Origin: Actinorhabdospora filicis
GTDB lineage: Bacteria > Actinomycetota > Actinomycetes > Mycobacteriales > Micromonosporaceae
DNA length: 64,000 nt
Assembly (NCBI RefSeq): GCF_030269765.1
Contig: NZ_BSTX01000001.1
Span: forward strand, 972,106-1,036,105
Direction: 5' to 3'
Shown: piece after piece, positions 1-8,500 of the stretch
How positions within the stretch are numbered: the first letter of the stretch is position 1
How the letters are laid out: each line of letters begins with the position of its first letter
The notes under the pieces: model-generated
What the model saw: only the letters and a program-made list of their open reading frames with translations
Databases searched by the model: none
Told to the model about the DNA's origin: nothing
Translations under genes and position numbers: made by a program

Positions 1-516
1 GCGGCGGTGTGGGACCGGCACGAGATCGAGGTCGTCTACCGTGGCGAGCCGCGCCGGTGGGCGCCGCTGGGGCTGGTCCTGAAGGCGGGCGTCTGGTACG
101 CGGCGATGCTCACCGGCGGCGGCCGGGTGGTCTCCGCGCGGGTCGCGCGGGTGACCGAGGCCGTGGACACCGGGACGCGCTTCGAGCGTCCGCCGGGTTT
201 CGACCTGGCCGAGTGGTGGGAGGCCGCCCAGTCCGACTTCGACGCCACGATCCAGGCCTACCCGGTGACGCTGCGCCTGTCGCCGCGCGCGCTGGAGCTG
301 CTCCCGCACGTCCTGGGCCGCCTGACCGCCGAGCGCGCGCGGTTCGGCGAGCCGGACGCCGAGGGCTGGCGCGCCGGGGAGGTCACCCTGGAGAGCGAGC
401 GGATCGCGCTCGACCAGATCACCTCCTTCGGCCCGCACGTGGAGGTCCTGGCGCCGCCGGAGCTGCGGTCGGCGCTGGCCGCCCGGGGGCGCCAGATCGC
501 CGACCGCAACTCCTGA
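1..516 (+). CDS. WYL-domain transcriptional regulator, C-terminal part (cut by window edge)
   Basis: The frame is open to the left edge, so the N-terminal DNA-binding part lies outside the window; about 170 codons remain. The visible part looks like the effector half of a YafY-type regulator. It has a WYL-type core (PLGLVLKAGVWYAAM), a strand-rich stretch continuing through FERPPGFDLAEWW, and a C-terminal extension with alternating strands and helices ending RGRQIADRNS. In this family the N-terminal winged helix binds DNA and the WYL part senses a ligand, sometimes nucleic acid. The ligand and target genes cannot be told from here. It converges on the short-chain dehydrogenase that ends 3 bp after its stop. 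Confidence 0.75.
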   Translation, partial: AAVWDRHEIEVVYRGEPRRWAPLGLVLKAGVWYAAMLTGGGRVVSARVARVTEAVDTGTRFERPPGFDLAEWWEAAQSDFDATIQAYPVTLRLSPRALELLPHVLGRLTAERARFGEPDAEGWRAGEVTLESERIALDQITSFGPHVEVLAPPELRSALAARGRQIADRNS

Positions 517-519
517 GGG

Positions 520-1443
520 CTAGCGGTGCGCGTCGTAGTCCGAGACGCCGGTCTTCTTGAAGTCGGCGAAGTAGTCGTCCCAGTGGGGGCGGCTGCCGTC
601 CACGTCGTCGATGCCGTACTCGCGGGCCAGTTCCCAGCTCGCGCGGCTCTGCTTGTTGAAGCGGTGCCGGTCGGGGTCGGCGGCCACCGCGGCCAGGCAG
701 CGGCCGAGGTAGTGCGGGGTCTCCGACATCCCCCAATGCTCCTGCTTCGGGATCGCGTCATGCCAGGTCTCCTCGGTGACGCCGAAGCCGTCGAGCATCT
801 GCTCCGAGCGCAGGAACCCCGGCGTCATGGACATCGCGGTGCCGCCGAACTTCTCCAGCTCGTGCCCCAGCGCCCAGGCCACGCGGATCGGGATCACCTT
901 GGCCAGGTCGTAGAAGAAGTGCTCGCGGTACTCCTTCGACCCGGCCTCGGTGCCGTCGGTGATCTCGACGTGGAGGCCGCCGGGGTTGCGGGTCAGCAGC
1001 TCCAGCAGCCCGTGCCCGGTGATCAGGTGGGTGTTCACCGACAGCTGGAGCATCCGCAGGCCCTTGTCGAGGTCCTGCTCCCACATCGGCTTGCCGAACG
1101 CGGCGATGTCCAGCAGGTGCTCACCGCCCCAGATGTCGTTCACCAGGACGTCGAGCCGCCCGTGATCGGCGTCGACGCGTGCGGCGAGCGCGCGGACCTG
1201 GGCGGGGTCGAGGTGGTCGGTGGGCACGGCGATCCCGGTGCCGCCGGCGGCGGTGACGAGGTCGGCGGTGTCCTCGATCGTCTCGGCGCGCCCGACCTCG
1301 GAGGACCGGGCGCGGGTGGTGCGGCCGGTGACGTACACGGTCGCGCCGAGGCGGCCGAGTTCGACGGCGATGGCGCGTCCGGCTCCGCGCGTGGCGCCCG
1401 CGACCAGGGCGATCTTCCCGTTCAGGTTTCGTTCGTCGGTCAT
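520..1443 (-). CDS. SDR-family NAD(P)-dependent oxidoreductase
   Basis: This 307-residue short-chain dehydrogenase has the N-terminal Rossmann glycine motif GATRGAGRAI (residues 16-25) and a catalytic Tyr-Lys pair in YDLAK near residue 178. It is longer than the classical 250-residue SDRs; the extra C-terminal tail is rich in charged and aromatic residues (RPHWDDYFADFKKTG). The glycine motif and the nearby TGRTTR are compatible with NADP(H), but the substrate cannot be named. It is monocistronic, converges on the WYL regulator and is followed upstream by the lectin gene on the same strand with a 46-bp gap. Confidence 0.85.
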   Translation of the reverse strand: MTDERNLNGKIALVAGATRGAGRAIAVELGRLGATVYVTGRTTRARSSEVGRAETIEDTADLVTAAGGTGIAVPTDHLDPAQVRALAARVDADHGRLDVLVNDIWGGEHLLDIAAFGKPMWEQDLDKGLRMLQLSVNTHLITGHGLLELLTRNPGGLHVEITDGTEAGSKEYREHFFYDLAKVIPIRVAWALGHELEKFGGTAMSMTPGFLRSEQMLDGFGVTEETWHDAIPKQEHWGMSETPHYLGRCLAAVAADPDRHRFNKQSRASWELAREYGIDDVDGSRPHWDDYFADFKKTGVSDYDAHR

Positions 1444-1489
1444 GATCGGAATCCTCGCAGCGATCCTTGACAGGTACCGGCAAGAATTC

Positions 1490-2578
1490 CTAGACGAATC
1501 TGAAGCCGGTGGCCGAGCCGCAGTCGGTGGAGTAGGCCTCGGAGCCGCTGCCGCCGAAGGTCAGGCACAGGCCGGAGTCGGTGGACTTGATGCGCCACAC
1601 GCCGTCGGAGACCTTGACCAGGTGGTAGGTCTGCCCGTTGCCGCCGCAGCCGCTGCCCCGGTACGGCATGCCGCTGCTGGGGGCGTCGGCCTCCACGCAG
1701 CCGGGGCTGTCCTGGTCGGGGTTGCTGAGGCTGATGTTGTAGGTGCCGCTACTGAGCTCGGTGAGGCCGGTGGTGGTGTGGGTGCTGCCGCAGCCGGTGG
1801 CGATGAGGGGGTCGTCGCCGCCGCGGCTGGGGTCGTCCAGGCACAGGCCGTTCGAGGCGGACTTGATGCGATAGGTGCCGCTGCCGGGCGGCGGGGCGTC
1901 CTTGGCGGGCGGCTTGTCGTCACCCCCGCCCGGCTTGGTCTCGGTGGGGGACGAGCCGGGCTTGTCCGGCGAGGGCGAAGCCGAAGGGGAGGACGAGGGG
2001 GACGCCGACGGTGAGGGTGAGGGCGAGGCGGAGGGCCGGCCGAGCAGCGAGGCCTCCACGACCGCCTGCGGCTTGGCACCGCCGTCCTCGCCGCCGTCGC
2101 CGACGCTCTTGCGGAGGGTGCCGATGGCGAACAGCGCGAGGGCGACCACGACCATCGTGATCAGCACCCGCACGGGCACACCGGTCAAGCGCACCCGGCG
2201 CCACGGAATCGACCGGGCGCGCGCGGCGAGCCGGGCGGGCAGCCGCTCCTCGCGCGGCTTGCGCGCCTTCGGCGGGCGCGGCGGCTTGGGCGGCCGGGTG
2301 GGTTTCGGGACCCGCGGCGGGCGCACCGGCGCGGGCGTCTTCACACGCTCCACAGTGGGCGGTGGCGGAGGCGGAGGCGGTGCCTGTTCCGCCGGTGACG
2401 TCCGGCGCCTGCCGGTGGCGGCCAGGGACGGGAACGGCTCGACCGGCGCGGGTCCGTCGGCCGATTCGCGCGATGCGCCGGAATCCTCCGGGCCGATTCC
2501 CACTGAATCCTCCCGGCCGATTCCGCTTGAATCCTCCGGACCGATTCCCACTGAATCCTCCGGATTCGCGGTCATCAT
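1490..2578 (-). CDS. Membrane-anchored ricin-type (RICIN) lectin protein with N-terminal octapeptide repeats
   Basis: 362 residues. Order of parts: an N-terminal repeat of GIGPEDSV-like octapeptides (residues 5-33); a long Pro/Lys/Arg-rich cytoplasmic stretch; one membrane helix (VRVLITMVVVALALFAIG, about 138-155); a Ser-Pro-rich linker (PSASPSPSPSASP); and a C-terminal beta-trefoil-like domain with the repeats SNGLCLDD, PGCVEA and DSGLCLTF typical of RICIN carbohydrate-binding modules. The trefoil should lie outside the cell. Two ATG codons are adjacent; the second (2575) sits better behind GAGGTGA. No catalytic domain is fused, so it is a lectin or a receptor-like anchor. The repeat at the N terminus is described separately. 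Confidence 0.7.
   Translation of the reverse strand: MMTANPEDSVGIGPEDSSGIGREDSVGIGPEDSGASRESADGPAPVEPFPSLAATGRRRTSPAEQAPPPPPPPPTVERVKTPAPVRPPRVPKPTRPPKPPRPPKARKPREERLPARLAARARSIPWRRVRLTGVPVRVLITMVVVALALFAIGTLRKSVGDGGEDGGAKPQAVVEASLLGRPSASPSPSPSASPSSSPSASPSPDKPGSSPTETKPGGGDDKPPAKDAPPPGSGTYRIKSASNGLCLDDPSRGGDDPLIATGCGSTHTTTGLTELSSGTYNISLSNPDQDSPGCVEADAPSSGMPYRGSGCGGNGQTYHLVKVSDGVWRIKSTDSGLCLTFGGSGSEAYSTDCGSATGFRFV
2481..2568 (-). repeat. 24-bp in-frame tandem repeat (3.7 copies) in the lectin gene
   Basis: Units start at 2481, 2505, 2529 and 2553 (the last is partial). On the plus strand each begins GAATCCTCC and continues (G/C)GRCCGATTCC. The period is exactly eight codons, and the copies differ by only a few bases, so the array is recent or homogenised. 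It encodes GIGPEDS-type octapeptides at the cytoplasmic N terminus. Such arrays can expand or contract in steps of eight residues without a frameshift. Confidence 0.9.
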
Positions 2579-2734
2579 TCACCTCGCGGCATTCGGGGTA
2601 CGGGGACGGCACCTCATGCTATTGCCCCAACGGCGATCCCGCTGTCCCGTGACGCGGGACCGCTTGACGCCGCCCGGTCCATCTGGCTTACTCCCCTGCG
2701 ATTCACCACTCGCGCTAGGGAGGCCGGGTAACAC

Positions 2735-4351
2735 ATGAGATCCATCCATCGCGCCGCGCTCGCCGCCGGGGCGGCGATCCTCGCCGTCACCGCGCTCGCC
2801 GCGCCCGCGCAGGCGGCTCCGCCGGAGTTCGGCGCCGACTGGGACGACCCGCGCACCGCGGTCGAGCCGATCGCCAAGCCGGACACCAGGTCCTGCGAGG
2901 TGTCCCTCGTGGACTACGAGTTCCGGAACTTCACGCCCTACGAGGGCACCTACACCCCGCCCGCCGGGTGCGCCGGGGACTGGAGCAAGGTCGTCCTGCG
3001 CATGGACGGCGCGGTCGCCGGCCGCCAGTACGACCGGCTGGGCGCGCTCACCATCGGAAACGTCCCCGTCTTCAAGACCTCCACCCCCGAACCCTCCGCC
3101 GACGGTATCCAGTGGACGGTGGAGAGCGACCTGACGCAGTACTCGGCGCTGCTGCGCTCGCCGCAGCCGGTGTGGATGCTCATCGGCAACGTCGTCAACG
3201 ACACCTACACCGGTGTGCTCGACATCCAGGTCCACCTGACCTTCTACACCACCGACCGGAAGAACCCGGCCGCCGACACCGCCGAGACGGTGTCCCCGCT
3301 GGCCAATGAGCACAAGCAGGACGGCACCACCGTCGGCGACCTGACGCTGCCGCGCAACACCGAGCGCCTCATCGCCGACGTGTACGCCACCGGCTCCGGC
3401 GGCGGCTGCGAGGAGTTCTGGTACTTCACCGCGCCCGTCCCCGAGTACTCCTGCCCGAACCCGGCCGGCCCGTACCGCGAGGTCCAGGTCCTGGTCGACG
3501 GCACCCTCGCGGGCATCGCCGCGCCGTTCCCGCACGTCTACACCGGAGGCTGGTCCAATCCCTTCCTCTGGTACACGCTGCCCGCCCCGCGCGCCTTCGA
3601 CATCCGCCCGATCGGCTATGACCTGACGCCGTTCCTGGGCCGCCTCAACGACGGCCGGGCCCACCAGGTCACCGTCCGCGTGGTCGGCGTCCAGCCCGGC
3701 GCGTCCGGCTGGGACACCCCGGTGGCCTTCCGCAGCTGGCAGGACGCCGGGTCCACCGTCGTCAAGGGCGATCTGCTCTCCTCGGTCGCGCCGGACATCA
3801 CCGGCTCCTCGGTGCCCACAGTGGACGGCACCGGCCACCGCGTGGACACGACCGGCGCGCACCGCCTGGTGACCTCCGGCCGCCTCAAGACCTCGCACGG
3901 CACCGTGTTCACCACCGTCGTCCGCGACGTGGCCAACACCTCCACGCACCGCTGGGGCGCCGACGAGAACCCCGACGGCGTGACCGCATCCTGGACCGAC
4001 CGCTCGGTCGTCACCCGCGTCGGCGGCGGCCTCCCGTCGGTGGAGACGAGCGCGAAGAAGTACACGATGGACGGTTCCATCGGCGTCGACGCGAACAACC
4101 GCCTCACCACGACCATCACCATCGGCGACGAGTCCTCCGACCTGTCCACCCTCGGCGGCCGCATCACCGCGACCACGACGTCCGATGTGTACACCGGCTC
4201 GGCGGGCTTCAACCTCGGCGTCCCCCGCCCCGAGCGCCACGCGATGGGCACCTCCGAGCAGCACTTCAAGCGCACCGGCACCACCGGCTGCTACGACCGC
4301 CGCATCACCACGTCCAACGGCTACGTCACCGGCGACACCCGCGTCTGCTGA
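2735..4351 (+). CDS. Secreted peptide-N4-(N-acetyl-beta-glucosaminyl)asparagine amidase A-like protein
   Basis: 538 residues with a Sec signal peptide (hydrophobic core AALAAGAAILAVTALA, cleavage likely after AQA). The mature part opens with CEVSLVDYEFRNFTPYEGTY and continues through YTPPAGCAGDWSKVVLRMDG and WMLIGNVVNDTYTGVLDIQV. These match the PNGase A family, which removes N-glycans from glycoproteins and is best known from plants and fungi. The length fits a full two-domain enzyme. The first ATG follows an AGGGAGGCCGGG-like ribosome site. A perfect hairpin directly after the stop ends transcription. Likely role: extracellular deglycosylation of N-glycoproteins in decaying material; activity is inferred from family only. 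Confidence 0.75.
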   Translation: MRSIHRAALAAGAAILAVTALAAPAQAAPPEFGADWDDPRTAVEPIAKPDTRSCEVSLVDYEFRNFTPYEGTYTPPAGCAGDWSKVVLRMDGAVAGRQYDRLGALTIGNVPVFKTSTPEPSADGIQWTVESDLTQYSALLRSPQPVWMLIGNVVNDTYTGVLDIQVHLTFYTTDRKNPAADTAETVSPLANEHKQDGTTVGDLTLPRNTERLIADVYATGSGGGCEEFWYFTAPVPEYSCPNPAGPYREVQVLVDGTLAGIAAPFPHVYTGGWSNPFLWYTLPAPRAFDIRPIGYDLTPFLGRLNDGRAHQVTVRVVGVQPGASGWDTPVAFRSWQDAGSTVVKGDLLSSVAPDITGSSVPTVDGTGHRVDTTGAHRLVTSGRLKTSHGTVFTTVVRDVANTSTHRWGADENPDGVTASWTDRSVVTRVGGGLPSVETSAKKYTMDGSIGVDANNRLTTTITIGDESSDLSTLGGRITATTTSDVYTGSAGFNLGVPRPERHAMGTSEQHFKRTGTTGCYDRRITTSNGYVTGDTRVC

Positions 4352-4363
4352 CCCGGCACCGGC

Positions 4364-4393
4364 ACGGGAACCCGGCCCCCGCCGGGTTCCCGT
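4364..4393. terminator. Bidirectional terminator hairpin
   Basis: Perfect 13-bp stem (ACGGGAACCCGGC) with a CCCC loop between the convergent amidase gene and the small membrane protein gene; it touches the stop codon of the latter. Confidence 0.8.
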
Positions 4394-4731
4394 CAGATCC
4401 AGGACTTGAACAGCTTCGGCGTCGGCGCCGCCTCGCTCTGCCCATTTGGCCGGTTCTTGCGCGGCAGCTGGTTCAGCCCCATCGCCGAGGCGAAGATCAG
4501 GCACCCGTTGAAGAAGGCCAGCACCCACTTGATCGCGTTGGCGTCGGTGGCCAGGAACGCCGCCAGGTACGCCAGCACCATCGCGATGCCCAGCGACGTC
4601 CACTTCCGCCACCGGTCGTAGACCTCTCCCAGCAGGTTCCCCAGCACGTTCGGAACGAGCAACGCCGCCGCCGTGGCCCCCTGAAGGCTCAGCAGGCTGG
4701 CGGCACTGAACAGCGAGTCGAGATTCGTCAC
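4393..4731 (-). CDS. Small membrane protein of unknown function
   Basis: 112 residues from a GTG start. Three hydrophobic segments are visible (about 15-34, 46-62 and 67-84) with a basic loop RWRKW between the first two and a hydrophilic tail ending FKSWI. The arrangement resembles SemiSWEET/PQ-loop-like small permeases (AATAAALLVPNVLGNLLGEVYDRW; WVLAFFNGCLIFASAM), but no diagnostic PQ motif is present. I do not assign a function. It converges with the amidase gene and lies 33 bp downstream of the TPR-CHAT gene on the same strand, so read-through from that operon is possible. Confidence 0.6.
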   Translation of the reverse strand: MTNLDSLFSAASLLSLQGATAAALLVPNVLGNLLGEVYDRWRKWTSLGIAMVLAYLAAFLATDANAIKWVLAFFNGCLIFASAMGLNQLPRKNRPNGQSEAAPTPKLFKSWI

Positions 4732-4764
4732 CCGGCCATCCTTCCGGCCCAGTGCAACCCCGGT

Positions 4765-7323
4765 CTACCCCGCGCCGAACAGCACGAACGGCGCCAGCTC
4801 ATGCTGCGCGTTCGCCTCCGCCAACGCCCGCGCCGGAGCGACCCCGGCGGCGATCGCCTCGTGATAATCCACCATCACCTGCGCCGCCACATCATGCGCC
4901 ACCCGAGCCACCGACGAGACCACAGTGGACGTCCCCGCGTACAGAAGAGCCGCGGTGAACCCCAGCGTCTCATCCCCCACCGCCACCACCGACCGCCCCA
5001 CATCACACGCCGACAGCGTGACATGCCGAGGCGGCGCGGCCAGCCGCGCGATGTCATAGGCCATCAACGGCCCATCGGCGAAATCGAGCCGCGAGAACAA
5101 CACGTTGTCCGGCTCGTGATGCCCATGCGCGGCCAAATGCGCGATCGGCGCCCCATCCAGGCCGGACAAAGTCGCCGCCGCGGTGGCGTGCTCCCCGCGC
5201 AGCACCGTCCCCTGCGGGTAGTGCAACGCGATCTCGGCGAGCTCCGACTCGGCCAGCGCGAGGTCGGGACCCGCGACCAGCAGCGGCTTCCCGCCGTTCT
5301 TGTGCTCACGAGTACCCGCGGCCATCCACACAGAGGCGGAAGGAGCCACCGTCACCGGCCGCCCGCGAAGGGGAGGGAGAAGCCCCCACGGGAGGGAGGA
5401 GAGGAGTTGCGTCGGGACGATCACGAGGTCCCGGTCCCCGACAAGCGGCATGACCTCGGTGAGGAGCGCGGCGGAGAGCTGCTCGGTCTGGTGGTGGATG
5501 GAGTTGCGGATCGCATCGGCCATCCGCGGCGGCATACGGCGGCCCTGCAGCCCGTCGAGGTCGGCGAAGAGCCGGCGGACGCCTTCGTCGATGGCGGAGA
5601 TGGGGCCGAGCTTGAGGTGGGTGATCCTCCCACCCGCGAGTACCAGCGCGTGCAGATCATCTTGATGAGAAAGGAAGCTGATCAGTGCTGAGGACGTCTC
5701 GCTCAGGCGAGCGTGAAGGGCCGCGATCCTGGTAGATGGGACGCTCTCGCCTGGACCACCCGCACGCCACGACCGCTCGCGAAGTTCGCGCTCAAGGCGG
5801 CGGCATTTGGCCAGAAGCTCCGTGGTCGGCTCTCCGCTCAGCTCGGCCTCCCGGATCGAGTTCCGGAGCTTTCTGAGCTGAGCAAGCTGGTCGACGACCG
5901 CCGGATCATCGGGTGGCGTCACCGAGGGCAATCGATAGGCCTGCGCGCGCACTCGCTCTGACCACGAGAAAACGGTCGACGGACGCCGGCTGCCAATGGC
6001 TATGCGCAAGCCCATCTCAGCTAGCTCGCGTCCCAGCAAGGAAGTCCCCACCTGGAACTCGACGCTTCCGAGCCGACTGCGATAGTCCTGCAGCTTCGCC
6101 AAGCCGGAGCGAAGGTGAGCCAAGGATCCAGCTCGATCGCCACGTGCCCAGGCGAGCTCAGCGTTCGCCTGACGTCGTGCCAGCTGGACGGTGAGGTTCG
6201 CCGACGATCTCCCGGCAGCTTGGACCGTGAGGGCATCCGCCGCGTCATCCAGCTTCCCGAGCGAGATCTGGGACCGCACAGCCAGGAGGACGGCAAGGTT
6301 CGAATCGGCGGTGACACCGAATTCGCGACGGCGATCAGCCAACTCGATGCACTTGCGCGCGAACCCTTCGGTGGCTTTGCCGGTCCTGAACTCCGCTTCC
6401 CGACGAATGAGCTCTGCCCATCCAGCCACCCCGAGATCGCCTTGTTCAATGGCCCACGCTTCGGCTCTCACTGCACCGGCGATCGCCTCGGAGAACATAC
6501 CCAGCTCCATGGCAAGCTGCGAACCATGCGTCTCCGCCCGCGCGAGGGTGTGATTGTGCTGGAAACGTCGCATCTCCGTGATCGCTTGGTCGAGGAGGGA
6601 TCGCGCCTCATGGACCAAGCCCACGTCTTGCAGGACACTTGCGTTCTGAGCGAGCACCATACCGACCATCCCCGGTGCGTGCTCTTCGTACAGCGAGCGG
6701 GCCTCACCCAGCGAGGCGAGCGCAGCTGGAACATCTCCGATAAGCCGCTCGACGATGCCACGGGTATGGAGCGCCTTGGCCGCATCGAGCCTGAGGCCTT
6801 GCTCATTGGCCAAGCTCAGGCTAGAACGCAGGTCTTGGAGAGCTCGTGCAAACTGACCATCAGTGCTGTAGACGGCACTACGGTTCAGATGAAGACCCAC
6901 AAGAATCGACATGTGGCCGTGTTCACGAAGCAAGGGCTCCGCTGCGGCGAACTCCTCAAGCGCTTCACTTTTTCGGCCGCACATTCTCAAGATGAACGCA
7001 CGCTGGTGCAAAAGGATACCGAGATCGCGCTCTGCGACCCAGGCCTCCGCCGCATCCAGAAGCTCGAACCCCCTTGCCGATCGACCCAGCGCCGCCTCGG
7101 TGTACGCGAGGCTGATCATCAAGCGCGCGGCGATGGTCGCAGAGCCCGGCTGCGCGAGGGAGAAGTCTTCAGACCAGCCGAGGAGGGCGAGTCCTTCACG
7201 GAGCAGTCGCCCGCCTTCGGCTGGACGCCCCGCATTGGTCGCGGCCAGCCCCTCACGCTGAAGGCGCCATGCTTCGGCTTCTAGTTCGGGGTCAAGGGGC
7301 TGCATCGGGCCATTGTCATACAA
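4765..7323 (-). CDS. TPR-CHAT protein (caspase-fold protease with tetratricopeptide array)
   Basis: 852 residues. The first ~450 are a helical array of tetratricopeptide-like units (ALGRSARGFELLDAAEAW, RALQDLRSSLSLANEQGL). A linker leads to a C-terminal CHAT domain with the catalytic pair visible: His733 in HLAAHGHHE and Cys773 in LSACDVG. CHAT proteins are caspase/separase-like cysteine proteases, and TPR arrays usually hold the activating partner or substrate. The start is uncertain: TTG at 7323 behind GAGGTTGGT, or ATG at 7305. It is the last gene of an operon with an S8 protease, a sigma factor and a 169-residue protein, 50 bp after the latter. No signal peptide or membrane helix, so cytoplasmic. 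Substrate unknown; the neighbours are the obvious candidates. Confidence 0.88.
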   Translation of the reverse strand: MYDNGPMQPLDPELEAEAWRLQREGLAATNAGRPAEGGRLLREGLALLGWSEDFSLAQPGSATIAARLMISLAYTEAALGRSARGFELLDAAEAWVAERDLGILLHQRAFILRMCGRKSEALEEFAAAEPLLREHGHMSILVGLHLNRSAVYSTDGQFARALQDLRSSLSLANEQGLRLDAAKALHTRGIVERLIGDVPAALASLGEARSLYEEHAPGMVGMVLAQNASVLQDVGLVHEARSLLDQAITEMRRFQHNHTLARAETHGSQLAMELGMFSEAIAGAVRAEAWAIEQGDLGVAGWAELIRREAEFRTGKATEGFARKCIELADRRREFGVTADSNLAVLLAVRSQISLGKLDDAADALTVQAAGRSSANLTVQLARRQANAELAWARGDRAGSLAHLRSGLAKLQDYRSRLGSVEFQVGTSLLGRELAEMGLRIAIGSRRPSTVFSWSERVRAQAYRLPSVTPPDDPAVVDQLAQLRKLRNSIREAELSGEPTTELLAKCRRLERELRERSWRAGGPGESVPSTRIAALHARLSETSSALISFLSHQDDLHALVLAGGRITHLKLGPISAIDEGVRRLFADLDGLQGRRMPPRMADAIRNSIHHQTEQLSAALLTEVMPLVGDRDLVIVPTQLLSSLPWGLLPPLRGRPVTVAPSASVWMAAGTREHKNGGKPLLVAGPDLALAESELAEIALHYPQGTVLRGEHATAAATLSGLDGAPIAHLAAHGHHEPDNVLFSRLDFADGPLMAYDIARLAAPPRHVTLSACDVGRSVVAVGDETLGFTAALLYAGTSTVVSSVARVAHDVAAQVMVDYHEAIAAGVAPARALAEANAQHELAPFVLFGAG

Positions 7324-7373
7324 ACCAACCTCGCTAGGAGCACCCGGATGGCCCCGATGCGCTAACGGGGCGG

Positions 7374-7883
7374 TCAGATCTCCACAGCCGGAGTGACGAC
7401 CACCGGCGCCGAACCGTTGTGGTGGTCCTGCTGACTCAGCCGCACGACGATCTGCAATCTACCGCGCGGTACGTCGTCCACCACAAACCTACCTTGGGCA
7501 TCGGACACCGTCTGCCGCTTCTCATCGGGCAGCCTGAACTCAACCCGATGCTCCCCTGCGGGCGCGAGCCATCCGTCGACCCGGACACGGTCCTCGGTCA
7601 CCGGACGCAGGCTGATCATCACCGTCAGGACCGCCGAGTCGAAGGTGATGGTCCGGGTCTCCTCCGCGATGCTCCGAACACCGACGAGTCGGCTCTCCTC
7701 ACAGATGCGGGCGAGCTCGAACTCGGCCTCCTCCAGCTCCAAGGCGAACTGAACTCGGGTGACCAGCCCCGGTGGCATTGGATCCACCAGGTCGTACATC
7801 TCGCGGATCTCCCCCAACGTGGCGACGTCGACATCGTCGATCGGGCCGTTGGCTTCCTGGTCCGGTCTGTCAAGCGCGCTCAC
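7374..7883 (-). CDS. Soluble protein with C-terminal carboxypeptidase-regulatory-like fold; possible sigma-factor regulator
   Basis: I place the start at GTG 7883, because it forms a GTGA overlap with the sigma-factor stop (7882-7880); an upstream ATG (7949) would overlap the sigma gene far more. This gives 169 residues. The N-terminal half is acidic and helical, with DPMPPGLVTRVQFALELEEAEFELARI in outline. The C-terminal half is beta-rich (VEFRLP, SDAQGRFVVDDVPRGRLQIVVR), like carboxypeptidase-regulatory/transthyretin-like modules. There is no zinc-type HxxxCxxC anti-sigma motif and no membrane helix. Tight translational coupling to the sigma factor suggests a direct partner (anti-sigma-like, or a CHAT/S8 substrate). 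That role is inference. Confidence 0.7.
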   Translation of the reverse strand: MSALDRPDQEANGPIDDVDVATLGEIREMYDLVDPMPPGLVTRVQFALELEEAEFELARICEESRLVGVRSIAEETRTITFDSAVLTVMISLRPVTEDRVRVDGWLAPAGEHRVEFRLPDEKRQTVSDAQGRFVVDDVPRGRLQIVVRLSQQDHHNGSAPVVVTPAVEI

Positions 7884-8491
7884 GATAACTCCACTCGGTC
7901 GGTCCACGCCGGATCGGCGCTCAGTCGTTTCCGCAGCTTCCCCAGGCAACGCCCCCTGGTCGGCCCGATGCTTCCTCGCGGCATACCCAATGCGCGCGCG
8001 ATCTGTTCATAGTCCGGTCGATCGGCGTAGGCGATCACCTGGATGAGCTGCTGGCAACGATCGTCCAGTTCGGTCACCGCAGCCCACAGAACGCGGCGCC
8101 GTTCGTCCGAGTTGACCCGGTCCAGGACCTCGTCATCGATGTCGGACTCTTCGACGATGTCCTTGGCCCAGTCGGGCTCCACCGGCTCCTCTTTGGAGCC
8201 CGACCGCCAAAGCTTGCTCGCCTCGCGCTTCGCCACAGTGGCCAGCCAGCCGACCACCGCTTCCGGCGTCTTGATGTCGCCCAGGCTGCTCCAGAACTTC
8301 AGCCAGGTCATCTGGACCACATCTTCAGCCGACGCGCGGTCGACCCCCTGCCCGCGCACAACGCGCCAGAGCAGGGGGCTCAAGTCCGCGATCAGCTCGT
8401 CGAGGGCCTTGCGGTCCCCCGCCTGGGCACGCCGCAGCGCCTCAGCGCGCCGCTGCATGTCCATGTCCACTGATCTCGATACGTAGGTCAT
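7880..8491 (-). CDS. ECF-like RNA polymerase sigma-70 family factor
   Basis: 203 residues. Region 2 is visible in LSPLLWRVVRGQGVDRASAEDVVQMTWLKFW (in outline), followed by a linker (VGWLATVAKREASKLWR). Region 4 is QLIQVIAYADRPDYEQIARALGMPRGSIGPTRGRCLGKLRKRL, a helix-turn-helix with the P-R-G-S-I-G-P-T-R-G-R pattern of actinobacterial SigE-like ECFs. An acidic spacer (DIVEESDIDDEVLD) joins the two. It starts 9 bp after the S8 protease stop and overlaps the next gene by 4 bp. It should direct transcription of an unknown regulon, probably controlled by its operon partners. Confidence 0.88.
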   Translation of the reverse strand: MTYVSRSVDMDMQRRAEALRRAQAGDRKALDELIADLSPLLWRVVRGQGVDRASAEDVVQMTWLKFWSSLGDIKTPEAVVGWLATVAKREASKLWRSGSKEEPVEPDWAKDIVEESDIDDEVLDRVNSDERRRVLWAAVTELDDRCQQLIQVIAYADRPDYEQIARALGMPRGSIGPTRGRCLGKLRKRLSADPAWTDRVELS

Positions 8492-8500
8492 GATCGAAAA

